From Caenispirillum bisanense (lineage in GTDB: Bacteria > Pseudomonadota > Alphaproteobacteria > Rhodospirillales > UBA2165), in NCBI GenBank assembly GCA_945877815.1, contig CAMDWJ010000015.1:30776-94775 (forward strand): a stretch of DNA of 64,000 nt, in the 5' to 3' direction. Position 1 is the stretch's first letter. The number at the start of each line of letters is the position of its first letter. Shown piece by piece: positions 21,167 to 30,193 of the stretch. A program made the translations under genes and the position numbers. The notes under the pieces are model-generated. The model had not been told where the DNA came from, did no database searches, and saw only the letters and a program-made list of their open reading frames with translations.

Positions 21167-21985
21167 ATGATCCGGATTTTATTGCTTAAAGCGGCCGGCA
21201 TTCGGCTGGTGCTGGGCGGGCTCGCGCTCGTCACGATCCTGTGGGCGGCCTCCGCCGCCATCGCCCAGATGTCCGGCGCTGACCCTGGCGAAAGCAAAGC
21301 CAAAGGCAAAGGGAAAAGCAAAGGCGAAGGCGATCTCATCGGGCGTCAGGGCATAGGCCCCGAGGTGATGAAAGCGATTATGCGCATGCAAGGCACCGAA
21401 CAAGCTGTTGAGCGCGGCATGATCGCGACCGGGCTGACAGCGACCTTCGTGGGAGCGAATTGCCACGAGGTCGATGAGAGTTGGGCCGTGAACTACGCCG
21501 GCCTCGCCGGCAGAGGTTCCGACGCGCTGCACGGCGGCATCGATATCTTTGCGCCGAGGGGCACGCCGGTACTCGCCGTCGCGGCTGGCGAGGTGGTCGC
21601 GAAATACGACCCGGCGAATAGTTTGCAGGGCATCCAGATCCACCTGCGCCACAGCCCAGAGGATACCGGCCTGCCAATGTGGATCTATACCCAGTATACG
21701 CATCTTCTCGAATTGCCCGAGCTGCCGATCGGCACCCGCGTTCGCTTGGGCGAGGTCATCGGTAAAAACGCCAATACCGGAAAGGGGGCAGACAAGCGCC
21801 GCGACGCCCTTCATTTCGCGGTAATTTACACCAGCAGCCCCAAATATTACCGCGAAGACAACATGATAGTCCCGCAGGATGGGTGGTGGATGGACCCGCA
21901 CGCGCTCTACCGCGCCGCGCCGCCTTACGATTCGGTGTCCATGAAGGCGCTGCCGGCGAGCGAGAAGCGGATCGCCATCCCCTAA
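21167..21985 (+). CDS. M23-family (LytM-like) peptidase domain protein
   Basis: Signal/TM N-terminus; LHGGIDIFAPRGTPVLAVAAGEVVAKYD ... RRDALHFAVI. Confidence 0.8.
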   Translation: MIRILLLKAAGIRLVLGGLALVTILWAASAAIAQMSGADPGESKAKGKGKSKGEGDLIGRQGIGPEVMKAIMRMQGTEQAVERGMIATGLTATFVGANCHEVDESWAVNYAGLAGRGSDALHGGIDIFAPRGTPVLAVAAGEVVAKYDPANSLQGIQIHLRHSPEDTGLPMWIYTQYTHLLELPELPIGTRVRLGEVIGKNANTGKGADKRRDALHFAVIYTSSPKYYREDNMIVPQDGWWMDPHALYRAAPPYDSVSMKALPASEKRIAIP

Positions 21986-22132
21986 ATGCTGACCGACGGC
22001 ACGTTCGTGCCCGCCGATACCAAACTGATCTGGCCTTTTGCCTGCTCGACCGGAGCGATCGATCGCGGCATTCGCTACATCCGCCGCTAAGCGGATTATG
22101 AGTGTCTGTAATGTTTCAGTTCAAAATTTAAA

Positions 22133-22309
22133 CTAACTGCTTGGGTAAAATTTTGAGGTCAGGCTATCCGCTAGCCCTGAGAGAAGAGTCAAATCCCCGC
22201 AAAATAAACAACCCATGTTGACGTGCTGACCTCCTGGCCCCGGCGAGCGGATGAAATCCTCCTGGATCTCGTCGTCGGCGAGCGTGATGGTATCGGTAAC
22301 GCGGATCAT
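22133..22309 (-). pseudogene. Truncated second arfB copy (N-terminal GGQ half only)
   Basis: MIRVTDTITLADDEIQEDFIRSPGPGGQHVN then unrelated MGCLFCGDLTLLSGLADSLTSKFYPSS*; 58 aa, below the ORF-track cutoff. Confidence 0.85.
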
Positions 22310-22336
22310 GGAGCCTCGATGAAATCCAAAAATACG

Positions 22337-22368
22337 AAGGCCGCGTAGGCGTCTCCTACGCGGCCTCG
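22337..22368 (-). terminator. Hairpin terminator downstream of the methyltransferase-like gene
   Basis: ggccgcgtagg-cgtct-cctacgcggcc; T-rich on the minus strand after the stem. Confidence 0.75.
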
Positions 22369-22389
22369 TTCATATCAGAGTCGGCTGTG

Positions 22390-22989
22390 TTATCGCGTAA
22401 CACCTTTGGGGCCGACCTTCGGGTCGGGCACAATCCATAGGTAGACCATATTGCCGCCGCTGGGCCCTGTGGTCGTCGCCTCCGGCGTCCAATCGCCCAT
22501 CGAGAAGGCGTGGGACACGATGCGCGTGCCCGGTTTGAGATCGCTCCAGATCTTCGGGCGCAGCTTCATGTTCACGTCGGGCAGCAGATACATGGTGAGC
22601 ACGGTCGCCTTGGAGATGTCCTGCTCGAACAAATCGCCCTGCTTGAACTCGACCTTGTCGGTCACGCCGGCTTCCTTCGCGGCGGCGTTGCTTTCGGCTA
22701 TGCGGACCGGATTGAGATCGACGCCCATGCCTTTGGTGCCGAATTTCTTCGCCGCCGTGATTGGGATGCGCCCGTCGCCCGAACCGAGATCGATGAGATA
22801 ATCGCTGTCGGTCACTTTGGCCATCGACAGAATGCGATCGACCGTCTCCTGCGGGGTCGGTACGAAGGGCACATCGAGCGCCGGTTGGTTCTCCACTGCG
22901 GGCTGCGCGGTGGCAATGCCGAAGGCGGCGAGGCTCAGTGCCGCGCCGACGAGCAGAACGTGAAAGGTCCGTGTTGTTGGATGCGCCAT
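22390..22989 (-). CDS. SAM-dependent methyltransferase-like protein with predicted signal peptide
   Basis: MAHPTTRTFHVLLVGAALSLAAFGIATAQP...DYLIDLGSGDGRIPITAAKKFGTKGMGVDLNP. Confidence 0.82.
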   Translation of the reverse strand: MAHPTTRTFHVLLVGAALSLAAFGIATAQPAVENQPALDVPFVPTPQETVDRILSMAKVTDSDYLIDLGSGDGRIPITAAKKFGTKGMGVDLNPVRIAESNAAAKEAGVTDKVEFKQGDLFEQDISKATVLTMYLLPDVNMKLRPKIWSDLKPGTRIVSHAFSMGDWTPEATTTGPSGGNMVYLWIVPDPKVGPKGVTR

Positions 22990-23167
22990 TTATTAGGCTC
23001 CGTTCATGTAAGTCGTTGAAGGCTACGCAGGGGAGCCTAAAAGGCCGAGGGAGGTTCGCGCAAGACAGACGGAACGATTGTTCTATGACAGTCGGAATTG
23101 CGGCGAATTTTTGGGCGGCGATGGCCCGATCCTCTCGGCCGGCCCAGTTTTGATCCCGTTGCACAGG

Positions 23168-24172
23168 TTACGGCATCGATAGCATCCGCCAAAGATTGTC
23201 GAGCTTCGCGGCTGCGTCGTCGCGATGGGTTAGGAAACGGGCGTGTGCCGCCGCAGAGGCATCGGGCGATACTTCGATCGACCAGAGCGCATCGATGTCG
23301 TTGGGCAGAAACGAGTAGCGCACGTCGATAATCCGTTCGGGCCGTTTGGGATCTTGCGCCACGAAGCCGAGACTGAGCGAGTTGAAACGCGCGATATCCA
23401 TGGCTTGCTGGGAGTCCGGCGCGAGCCAGGGCAAATCCCTGGCCGGAACGAATTTAGGAATAGAGGTGCCGTAAAAAACACGCGGCGCCGGCCCCGCGCG
23501 CACCGCATCGACATGGAACTGGTTTGGCGTCTCGTAGATCGTCTTCCAGACCAGGATATTCGCGAAGCTTGGCTTGACCTCGATGCGGATCGGCGTATGC
23601 CCGCGCTCTGCCGCGATCTGTTTGCCCATCGCGAGCGCTGCATCGTGCTGCAATATCGCCAACACCAGATAAAACGTCGCCCAACAAAGTCCGATGCGAG
23701 CGAAGAGCGATTTACGCTTGATCCATGCAACGGCGGTCAAAATCGCCAGCGGCAGGGTGAACAGGGGATCGATGATCGAGACAAGACTCCACGAAATTCT
23801 TAAATCGCTGAATGGCCAGAGCAACATGGTGCCGTAAGAGGTGGACGCATCGAGTAACCCATGTGTGGCATAGCCCAAGGTGCAGAATGCGAATGTCTGC
23901 AAAAACGTCAAATGCCAGCGCCGCCCAAAAATCCAATGAACAACGAGCGCACACAGCAATCCTCCGACGGGGATGAACGCCAGTGAATGAGTGAAATGGC
24001 GGTGATATTCGAGAAATGTGAGCGGGTCCGTCGATGAATGGATGAAGGCATCCAGATCCGGCGCCAGTCCCGCGATGAATCCGAAGCCGCCGGCAATGCC
24101 GAGTTGAGTTCTCTTAACAGGCGCCGCTTGAACGAATGCCGCGCCGACCAAGCCCTGTGTCAACAGATCCAT
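23168..24172 (-). CDS. Membrane metal-dependent hydrolase (YdjM/DUF457-like)
   Basis: MDLLTQGLVGAAFVQA...GLAPDLDAF...HRHFTHSLAF...HGLLDASTSYGT. Confidence 0.85.
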   Translation of the reverse strand: MDLLTQGLVGAAFVQAAPVKRTQLGIAGGFGFIAGLAPDLDAFIHSSTDPLTFLEYHRHFTHSLAFIPVGGLLCALVVHWIFGRRWHLTFLQTFAFCTLGYATHGLLDASTSYGTMLLWPFSDLRISWSLVSIIDPLFTLPLAILTAVAWIKRKSLFARIGLCWATFYLVLAILQHDAALAMGKQIAAERGHTPIRIEVKPSFANILVWKTIYETPNQFHVDAVRAGPAPRVFYGTSIPKFVPARDLPWLAPDSQQAMDIARFNSLSLGFVAQDPKRPERIIDVRYSFLPNDIDALWSIEVSPDASAAAHARFLTHRDDAAAKLDNLWRMLSMP

Positions 24173-24184
24173 ATTGTAACTACG

Positions 24185-26215
24185 TCACACGTCGATCTTC
24201 TGCTCATCCACCTTGGCCGCATTCTCCTGAATAAAGGCCAGCCGCAGTTCCGGCTTGCGGCCCATCAGGTGCTCGACCAGGGTTTCGGTTTCTTTGGCTT
24301 CGATCTTCTGCGCGTCGGTGATGCGCTCGGGCACAGTGACGCGGAGCAGGGTGCGGCTTTTCGGGCTCATCGCCGTTTCGCGCAACTGCTGCATCGGCAT
24401 TTCGCCGAGGCCCTTGAAGCGGCTGATCTCGACCTTGCCGCGTCCGCCGAAATCCTTGGCGATGAGTTCGTCCTTATGTGCGTCGTCGCGCGCATAGACG
24501 GTGCGCCCACCCTGCACGATGCGATAAAGCGGGGGCTGGGCGATATAGAGATGGCCGTTCTCGATGAGCTGGGGCATCTCGCGGTAGAAGAAGGTCATGA
24601 GCAGCGAGGCGATATGCGCGCCGTCGACATCGGCGTCGGTCATGATGATGACCTTGTCGTAGCGCAGATCGTCGTCGCGGTAGCGCGCCCCTACGCCGCA
24701 GCCGAGCGCTTCCTGCAGATCGTTGATTTCCTGATTGGCCTGCATCTTGTCGCTGCTGGCAGAGGCAACATTGAGAATCTTGCCGCGCAAGGGCAGTACG
24801 GCTTGGGTCGCGCGGTCGCGCGCCTGCTTGGCCGAACCGCCGGCCGAGTCGCCCTCGACGATGAATATCTCGGTTCCGTCCGCCGACTGTTTGGTGCAAT
24901 CGGTGAGTTTGCCGGGCAGGCGCAGTTTGCGCGTCGCCGACTGGCGTTTGAGGGTTTTTTCCTGGCGCCGCTTCAAGCGGATGTCGGCGCGCTCGATGAC
25001 ATATTCGAGCAGGCGTTTGGCGGTGACCGGATCGCCGGTCAGCCAATGATCGAAATGATCGCCAACCGAACCCGACACAAGGCGTTCGGCCTCGACGGTC
25101 GCGAGTTTTTCCTTGGTCTGGCCCTGGAACTGCGGCTCGGAGATGAACAGCGAGAGCATGACGGCGGCATCGCCGAGCGCGTCTTCCGCGTTGATCTTGG
25201 CGGCCTGCTTGTTGCCGATGAGCTCGCCATAGGCGCGCAGTGCGCGCGCGATCGCCGAGCGGAAGCCCGCCTCATGTGTTCCTCCCTCCGGCGTCGGGAT
25301 GGTGTTGCAATAGGAATTGAAAAAGCCGTCCTCGTCCTCGGGCCAGGCCAGCGCCCATTCGACGCTGCCCTTGGTGCCGGCAGTCAGGTTTTCCTTGCCG
25401 AAGAAGGGTGTGGGCGTGATCGTGCGGCGCTCCCCGATATTGGAATCGAGATAGTCCTTGAGGCCGCCCGGGAAATGCAAAACCGCGGTGACGGGCGTGT
25501 CGTCCTTCGATCCGATCAGTTCGGGCGCGCACGACCAGCGGATCTCGACGCCGCGGAACAGATAGGCCTTCGAGCGCGCCATGCGATACATGGTCGCCGG
25601 GCTGAAGGTCGGATTCTTGCCGAAGATGTCGGGATCGGGATGGAACGAGATGCTCGTGCCGCGTTTGTTGGAGGTCGCGCCGATTTCCTTTAACTTGGTT
25701 TTGGGCTCGCCGCGCTCGTAGCTTTGCACCCAGACCTTTTTATCGCGGGCGACCTCGACCATGAGTTTGTCCGACAGCGCATTGACGACCGAGATTCCGA
25801 CGCCGTGCAGACCGCCCGAGGTCTCGTAAACCTTGTCCGAAAACTTGCCGCCCGAGTGGAGCGTGGTGAGAATGACCTCGAGCGCCGACTTGTTCTTGAA
25901 TTTGGGATGGGCATCGACCGGGATGCCGCGCCCATTGTCGCGGATTGTGACGGTCTGGTCCTCGGCCAATTCGATTTCGATCCGGCTGGCTTCGCCGGCG
26001 ACCGCCTCGTCCATGGCATTATCGAGCACTTCGGCGACCAGATGGTGCAAAGCGCGCTCGTCGGTGCCGCCGATATACATGCCGGGTCGGCGGCGGACGG
26101 GCTCGAGCCCTTCGAGGACTTCGATGTCCTTGGCCGAATAGCTTTTGGATTTGGGAGCGCCCTTGGCCGAGGCCGAATTTTGGGCCGGGGCATTTTTACC
26201 GAACAGATCGTTCAC
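24185..26215 (-). CDS. parE: DNA topoisomerase IV subunit B
   Basis: GHKL EVLDNAMDEAVAG, YETSGGLHGVGISVVNALS, EGDSAGGSAKQARDR, MTDADVDGAHIASLL. Confidence 0.96.
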   Translation of the reverse strand: MNDLFGKNAPAQNSASAKGAPKSKSYSAKDIEVLEGLEPVRRRPGMYIGGTDERALHHLVAEVLDNAMDEAVAGEASRIEIELAEDQTVTIRDNGRGIPVDAHPKFKNKSALEVILTTLHSGGKFSDKVYETSGGLHGVGISVVNALSDKLMVEVARDKKVWVQSYERGEPKTKLKEIGATSNKRGTSISFHPDPDIFGKNPTFSPATMYRMARSKAYLFRGVEIRWSCAPELIGSKDDTPVTAVLHFPGGLKDYLDSNIGERRTITPTPFFGKENLTAGTKGSVEWALAWPEDEDGFFNSYCNTIPTPEGGTHEAGFRSAIARALRAYGELIGNKQAAKINAEDALGDAAVMLSLFISEPQFQGQTKEKLATVEAERLVSGSVGDHFDHWLTGDPVTAKRLLEYVIERADIRLKRRQEKTLKRQSATRKLRLPGKLTDCTKQSADGTEIFIVEGDSAGGSAKQARDRATQAVLPLRGKILNVASASSDKMQANQEINDLQEALGCGVGARYRDDDLRYDKVIIMTDADVDGAHIASLLMTFFYREMPQLIENGHLYIAQPPLYRIVQGGRTVYARDDAHKDELIAKDFGGRGKVEISRFKGLGEMPMQQLRETAMSPKSRTLLRVTVPERITDAQKIEAKETETLVEHLMGRKPELRLAFIQENAAKVDEQKIDV

Positions 26216-26300
26216 GCGGCTGTTCCTCTAATTGGGTACGGTCGAAAACTGTATCGTCATGATCGTCGTGTCACCCGGGGCCAAATCTCCCTACAGGTTC

Positions 26301-26380
26301 GTCATACGTGGGCTTGACCCGCGTATCCATCTTGCGTCGTCGACCCAAAGATGGATGCCCGGATCAAGTCCGGGTATGAC
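26301..26380. repeat. REP-like dispersed inverted repeat, copy A
   Basis: gtcatacgtgggcttgacccgcgtatccatctt ... aagatggatgcccggatcaagtccgggtatgac, 33-nt arms. Confidence 0.85.
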
Positions 26381-26450
26381 GAGAGAAGAGGGGTAGGCCC
26401 GGAGGATGGCGGCTATATTACGTAGTTCGACCCCTATATAGTGATTCTCG

Positions 26451-26834
26451 ATGGAAAACACCCCACGCGGAGAGCTGACGGTCTGCACCGTCGCAATGCC
26501 CGCCGATGCCAATCCGTCCGGCGATATATTCGGCGGCTGGATCCTGTCGCAGATGGATATTGCGGGCGGGGTAGCGGCCGCTCGCCGGGCCCGGGGCCGC
26601 TGCGCCACGGTTGCGGTCAAGGAAATGACCTTCCACCTGCCGGTGCAGATCGGCGACCTGGTGAGCTGTTACGCCGATATCGTGCGGATCGGCCGAACCT
26701 CGCTCACCGTCAATATCCAGGCCTGGGCGACGCCCCATTTCGAGCCGGCCCCGCCCCAGATGGTGACCGAAGGCACCTTCACCTATGTTGCCATCGACGC
26801 CGATCGCAAGCCGCGCCCGGTCCCGCCTCCATAG
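26451..26834 (+). CDS. Acyl-CoA thioesterase (YciA-like hotdog)
   Basis: MPADANPSGDIFGGWILSQMDIAGGVAAARRARGRCATVAVKEMTFHLPVQIGDLVSCYADIVRIGRTSL. Confidence 0.92.
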   Translation: MENTPRGELTVCTVAMPADANPSGDIFGGWILSQMDIAGGVAAARRARGRCATVAVKEMTFHLPVQIGDLVSCYADIVRIGRTSLTVNIQAWATPHFEPAPPQMVTEGTFTYVAIDADRKPRPVPPP

Positions 26835-26853
26835 GCCCGCCTCAATAGTTCAG

Positions 26854-26937
26854 TCAGGCGATGACGAGCCAGACATAGCCGGCGGTGAAGAACAGCATCA
26901 GGGCGGCGCCGTCCTTGAGGTAGGTCATGGTTCTCAT
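26854..26937 (-). CDS. Candidate 27-aa single-TM small membrane protein
   Basis: MRTMTYLKDGAALMLFFTAGYVWLVIA* preceded by purine-rich cgggagataacgc. Confidence 0.5.
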   Translation of the reverse strand: MRTMTYLKDGAALMLFFTAGYVWLVIA

Positions 26938-27062
26938 GTGCGTTATCTCCCGTTCGAGGTGCGATGAGGGGATAAAAGCACAATAAGAACAAAATAGAAA
27001 CATTTTAATTTACATAGGAAAAACAGATGGTTATGGAATCCCAACTTCTGCCCATAGCATCC

Positions 27063-27147
27063 CGTCATGCCCCGACTTGTTCGGGGCATCCATTCTGAAA
27101 TCGGGTCGGTGCTGCCATGGATCCCCCGGACAAGCCGGGGGATGACG
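27063..27147. repeat. REP-like dispersed inverted repeat, copy B (same family as 26301..26380)
   Basis: cgtcatgccccgacttgttcggggcatccat ... atggatcccccggacaagccgggggatgacg. Confidence 0.85.
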
Positions 27148-27548
27148 AGGGCGTTTACACTCTTTACCTCAATGGTGCAGGGCCCCATAAATAATCCCCG
27201 GTTAAATGGAATTATATTCTTGACTCGCGAGGGCCATCCAGGCTAGACTGGCCGCAATTCTCGACCTTCAACGTTTCCCGCATCGCGCGGTCCCGAACAC
27301 GGAGCGGTGCGCGCGGACCAGTTCGGCCCGCCCGCCCCAAAAAACAATGTCGATAGGGCGCCTATTTCCAGTCGATCGCCGGATGATCCAATGTCGATCC
27401 GAGGTCGATGAGATGTCGATCCGATGTCGATGGTCTGTCGGCCCAAAGTCGTTCCGATGTCGATGCCTCGGGCCGAAAAAATGGAGGAAAATCTGGATTT
27501 TCGGGGTAGCAGGAGGCGGTGACGATTTTTGCGGCGGGGAAGTCCCCC

Positions 27549-28031
27549 TCAGTGATGTTCGAAACCGCCCAGCATATTGGCGCGCATTTGGCGGTCGCGT
27601 ACCTCGTCCGGCCAGGTGCTTTTGATGAAGGCGATCACGGCCCAGATGTCGGGATCGCTTAAGCTTTCGCGATAGGCGGGCATCTCGCTGCGCTCGCCGC
27701 GCTTGGAGAAAATGCCGCCGCCGAGTTTGATGATGTCGAAGATCTGTCGGTCGGGATGCTGCCAAGTATGGCCGGTCTCGTCTTGCGGCGGGGCCGGAAC
27801 GGTGCCATCGGCGCGGCGCGTCTCCCAACCTTTTTGTCCTTCCAGGTTGGCGCCGTGGCAGCGCGCGCAATGTTCGACGTAGTGCGCCTGGCCGCGCGCC
27901 ATGGTGGCTGGATCGAACCCGGTGCCGCGCCCCGCGAACGAGCCGGTGAGAACGATATAGCCGACCGCAGCCGTAGCGACGAAGAGATAGACGGCGCCGA
28001 ACCACACGACCTTTTTGATCAGCGGGTCCAT
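27549..28031 (-). CDS. Membrane-anchored c-type cytochrome
   Basis: N-terminal TM, heme motif CARCH, distal Met in EMPAY. Confidence 0.88.
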   Translation of the reverse strand: MDPLIKKVVWFGAVYLFVATAAVGYIVLTGSFAGRGTGFDPATMARGQAHYVEHCARCHGANLEGQKGWETRRADGTVPAPPQDETGHTWQHPDRQIFDIIKLGGGIFSKRGERSEMPAYRESLSDPDIWAVIAFIKSTWPDEVRDRQMRANMLGGFEHH

Positions 28032-28058
28032 GAGGCGAAGCCTATCGTTTTCGTTCGA

Positions 28059-28451
28059 TTACGGACGCGCCGCGACCGCCTCGATCTCGATCATCAGGCT
28101 GTGATGGGCAAGGCCCTGGACGATCAGGAAGGTACTGGTCGGGCGGTGATCGCCGAGATGTTTGGCGCGCGCGGCGCTGGAGGGTTCGCGGTAAGCGCGG
28201 TCGGTCACGAAGACCTTGAGCGTGACGATGTCCTTCGCTCCGAGCCCTTGCGATTTCAGGATCGCGAGCAGGTTGGTATAGGCGACGTCGGCCTGTTCCT
28301 CGATCGTCGAGGGCACGCTGCCGTCCGGCCGCTCACCCACCTGGCCCGCGGTATAGATGAGGTCCGTGCCGGCCTTGACGATTGCGCCATGCGAATAGGG
28401 GCCGCCGGGCGCGCGGACGTCGGACGGTTTCGGATTGAAAAATTCAGTCAT
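28059..28451 (-). CDS. RidA family protein
   Basis: PGGPYSHGAIVKAGTDLIYTAGQVGERPDGSVPSTIEEQADVAYTNLLAIL. Confidence 0.88.
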   Translation of the reverse strand: MTEFFNPKPSDVRAPGGPYSHGAIVKAGTDLIYTAGQVGERPDGSVPSTIEEQADVAYTNLLAILKSQGLGAKDIVTLKVFVTDRAYREPSSAARAKHLGDHRPTSTFLIVQGLAHHSLMIEIEAVAARP

Positions 28452-28506
28452 GTCACTCTCTCTAAGATATTGCTTACGGCTGTCTTAGAGGGTCGTGCGG
28501 CCCGGT

Positions 28507-28719
28507 TCAACGCACGCGGCGAACCACTGCGCGCAGTTTCTTGCGTTCCTTCAGATATTGCGCACCCTCACGGGCAAGACCGAAACCATCGCGCGCGAGC
28601 GAAATCACGCTCGGCAGCAAGAGGATCGCGCCCATGGGTGTCAGCTTGCCCGCGACCAGGACGCCGCGCAGCGCCCAGACGGCGAGGCCGAGATCGACGG
28701 TGCGGGTCAGATTGCGCAT
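28507..28719 (-). CDS. Psp-operon-associated hypothetical protein
   Basis: 70 aa, hydrophobic segment and basic C-terminus, directly downstream of pspC. Confidence 0.6.
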   Translation of the reverse strand: MRNLTRTVDLGLAVWALRGVLVAGKLTPMGAILLLPSVISLARDGFGLAREGAQYLKERKKLRAVVRRVR

Positions 28720-29111
28720 TACAGCTTCCGAAAATCGCGGCGCAGCTTGAACTCGCTCGAGGTGACAAACGCCTCGGCGTCGCGGATGCGCTTCTCGACC
28801 GCGCGGTATTTGGTCTGGATGTCCGAGACCGTGGCTTTGGGATCGACGCGGGTGCGGCGCCAGAACCGCTCATCGTCGGCATCGGCGTAGAGATCGACGG
28901 GCTTCGGTTTGAGGAAAAAACCCATGGAGAAATAGACGATCACCGTCATGAAGCTGAAGGCGAACAGCGAGATCACCGCGCCGACGCGCACAGCCCAGCG
29001 CGGTGCGCCGAAATAGTCGGCGACGCCGGCGCACACGCCCATCATCATGCCGTGTTCTGTATCGCGGTAGAGGCGGTTGGGGCTCCAGAAACGAGAGGGA
29101 CCGGTGGTCAT
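28719..29111 (-). CDS. pspC: Envelope stress response membrane protein PspC
   Basis: LYRDTEHGMMMGVCAGVADYFGAPRWAVRVGAVISLFAF. Confidence 0.9.
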   Translation of the reverse strand: MTTGPSRFWSPNRLYRDTEHGMMMGVCAGVADYFGAPRWAVRVGAVISLFAFSFMTVIVYFSMGFFLKPKPVDLYADADDERFWRRTRVDPKATVSDIQTKYRAVEKRIRDAEAFVTSSEFKLRRDFRKL

Positions 29112-29338
29112 AGACGTTCTCTCCAATCGGGCGCTTCCTCGTCGAGGATGCGCTCCAGGTTACGAATGCGGCCTTCCATTTTGCGCGCTGTCTCCCACAG
29201 ATCTGCGAGCAAGGCTTCGTCCGCGCTGGTGATGGCCTTCGATGTGCGCCAGCGCGTCGCATAGTGGGCGATGATCCAAATTGGCAGGACCACGATCACG
29301 ATCGTGAAGAGCAGGGGCACCAGAAATAGATCGGACAT
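29108..29338 (-). CDS. pspB: Envelope stress response membrane protein PspB
   Basis: 76 aa; N-terminal TM then LEERI-like helix MEGRIRNLERILDEEAPDWRERL. Confidence 0.9.
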   Translation of the reverse strand: MSDLFLVPLLFTIVIVVLPIWIIAHYATRWRTSKAITSADEALLADLWETARKMEGRIRNLERILDEEAPDWRERL

Positions 29339-29393
29339 GGAACTTCCTAGAATCTTCTCATGGCATTTTAAGGGCGGTCATTTTAAAGGCGGC

Positions 29394-30077
29394 TCACGCT
29401 TTGGTCACGGGAACCTGCGTGCCGCGCAGGCGTGCCTTAAGCTCGTTGAGTTCGTTTTCGACGCGCCCGTCGGTCTCAAGATCGGCAATCTCGTCGGCCA
29501 GCGACTTGCCGGCACCCAGAGTGTAAGATTCCGCCTCACCCTCCAAGGCATCGATCCGCTTTTCCAGCTTTTCGAAGCGGGTGAAGGCGTCGTCGACACG
29601 GCGATCGGTGACCTGCTTGCGGATGCGGATCTGCGAGGTCGCCGTGGCGGCGCGCGTCTGCATGGTCTTTTGCTTGGCGCTCGCCTCGCGCAGCTTGGCT
29701 TCCAGCTTGACGATGTCTTCCTCGTGATGGGCAAGTGCCGCATCGAGGCTTTCGAGGTCCTCGGCCAACAGCTTCGCCGTCTCTTCGAGCTTCGCCTTTT
29801 CGAGCAATGCGCCCTTGGCGAGGTCTTCGCGGTCCTTGGCGACGGCGAGTTCGGCCTTTTTCAGCCAATCGGCGCCGGCGGTCTCGATCCGGGCCAAGGT
29901 TCGCGTGGCCTCCTTGCGGTCCGCGATCAATTTGGCGGCATTGGCACGCACCTCGACCAGGGTCTCGTGCATCTCCTGGATCATGAGGCGAACGATTTTC
30001 TCAGGATCCTCCGCGCGATCGAGGATCGCGGTGACGTTGGAATTGATGATGTCGCCCAATCTGGAAAAAATACCCAT
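29394..30077 (-). CDS. pspA: Phage shock protein A
   Basis: MGIFSRLGDIINSNVTAILDRAEDPEKIVRLMIQEMHETLVEVRANAAKLIADRKEATR. Confidence 0.95.
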   Translation of the reverse strand: MGIFSRLGDIINSNVTAILDRAEDPEKIVRLMIQEMHETLVEVRANAAKLIADRKEATRTLARIETAGADWLKKAELAVAKDREDLAKGALLEKAKLEETAKLLAEDLESLDAALAHHEEDIVKLEAKLREASAKQKTMQTRAATATSQIRIRKQVTDRRVDDAFTRFEKLEKRIDALEGEAESYTLGAGKSLADEIADLETDGRVENELNELKARLRGTQVPVTKA

Positions 30078-30108
30078 TACACTCTCCGAGTTCCGTTGAA
30101 CCAATAAG

Positions 30109-30125
30109 AGCAGGAAGCGTGCCAA
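30109..30125 (-). promoter_or_regulatory. Sigma-54 (-24/-12) promoter of pspA
   Basis: Reverse strand TTGGCACGCTTCCTGCT vs consensus YTGGCACGrNNNTTGCW; GG and GC correctly spaced; about 32 bp upstream of the pspA ATG. Confidence 0.88.
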
Positions 30126-30193
30126 TCATAAGTTATTGAAAATAATAGATATATTTTTGAGATGCTAAAATAAAATTCTATAAAATGATAAAA

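Noticed and set aside
24038-25693. 551-aa plus-strand ORF opposite parE
   Set aside because: Antisense shadow of a clearly coding high-GC gene; translation shows no recognisable domain and ParE motifs are on the minus strand.
27756-29264. 502-aa plus-strand ORF spanning cytochrome c, RidA and psp genes
   Set aside because: Crosses several well-supported minus-strand genes; shadow ORF.
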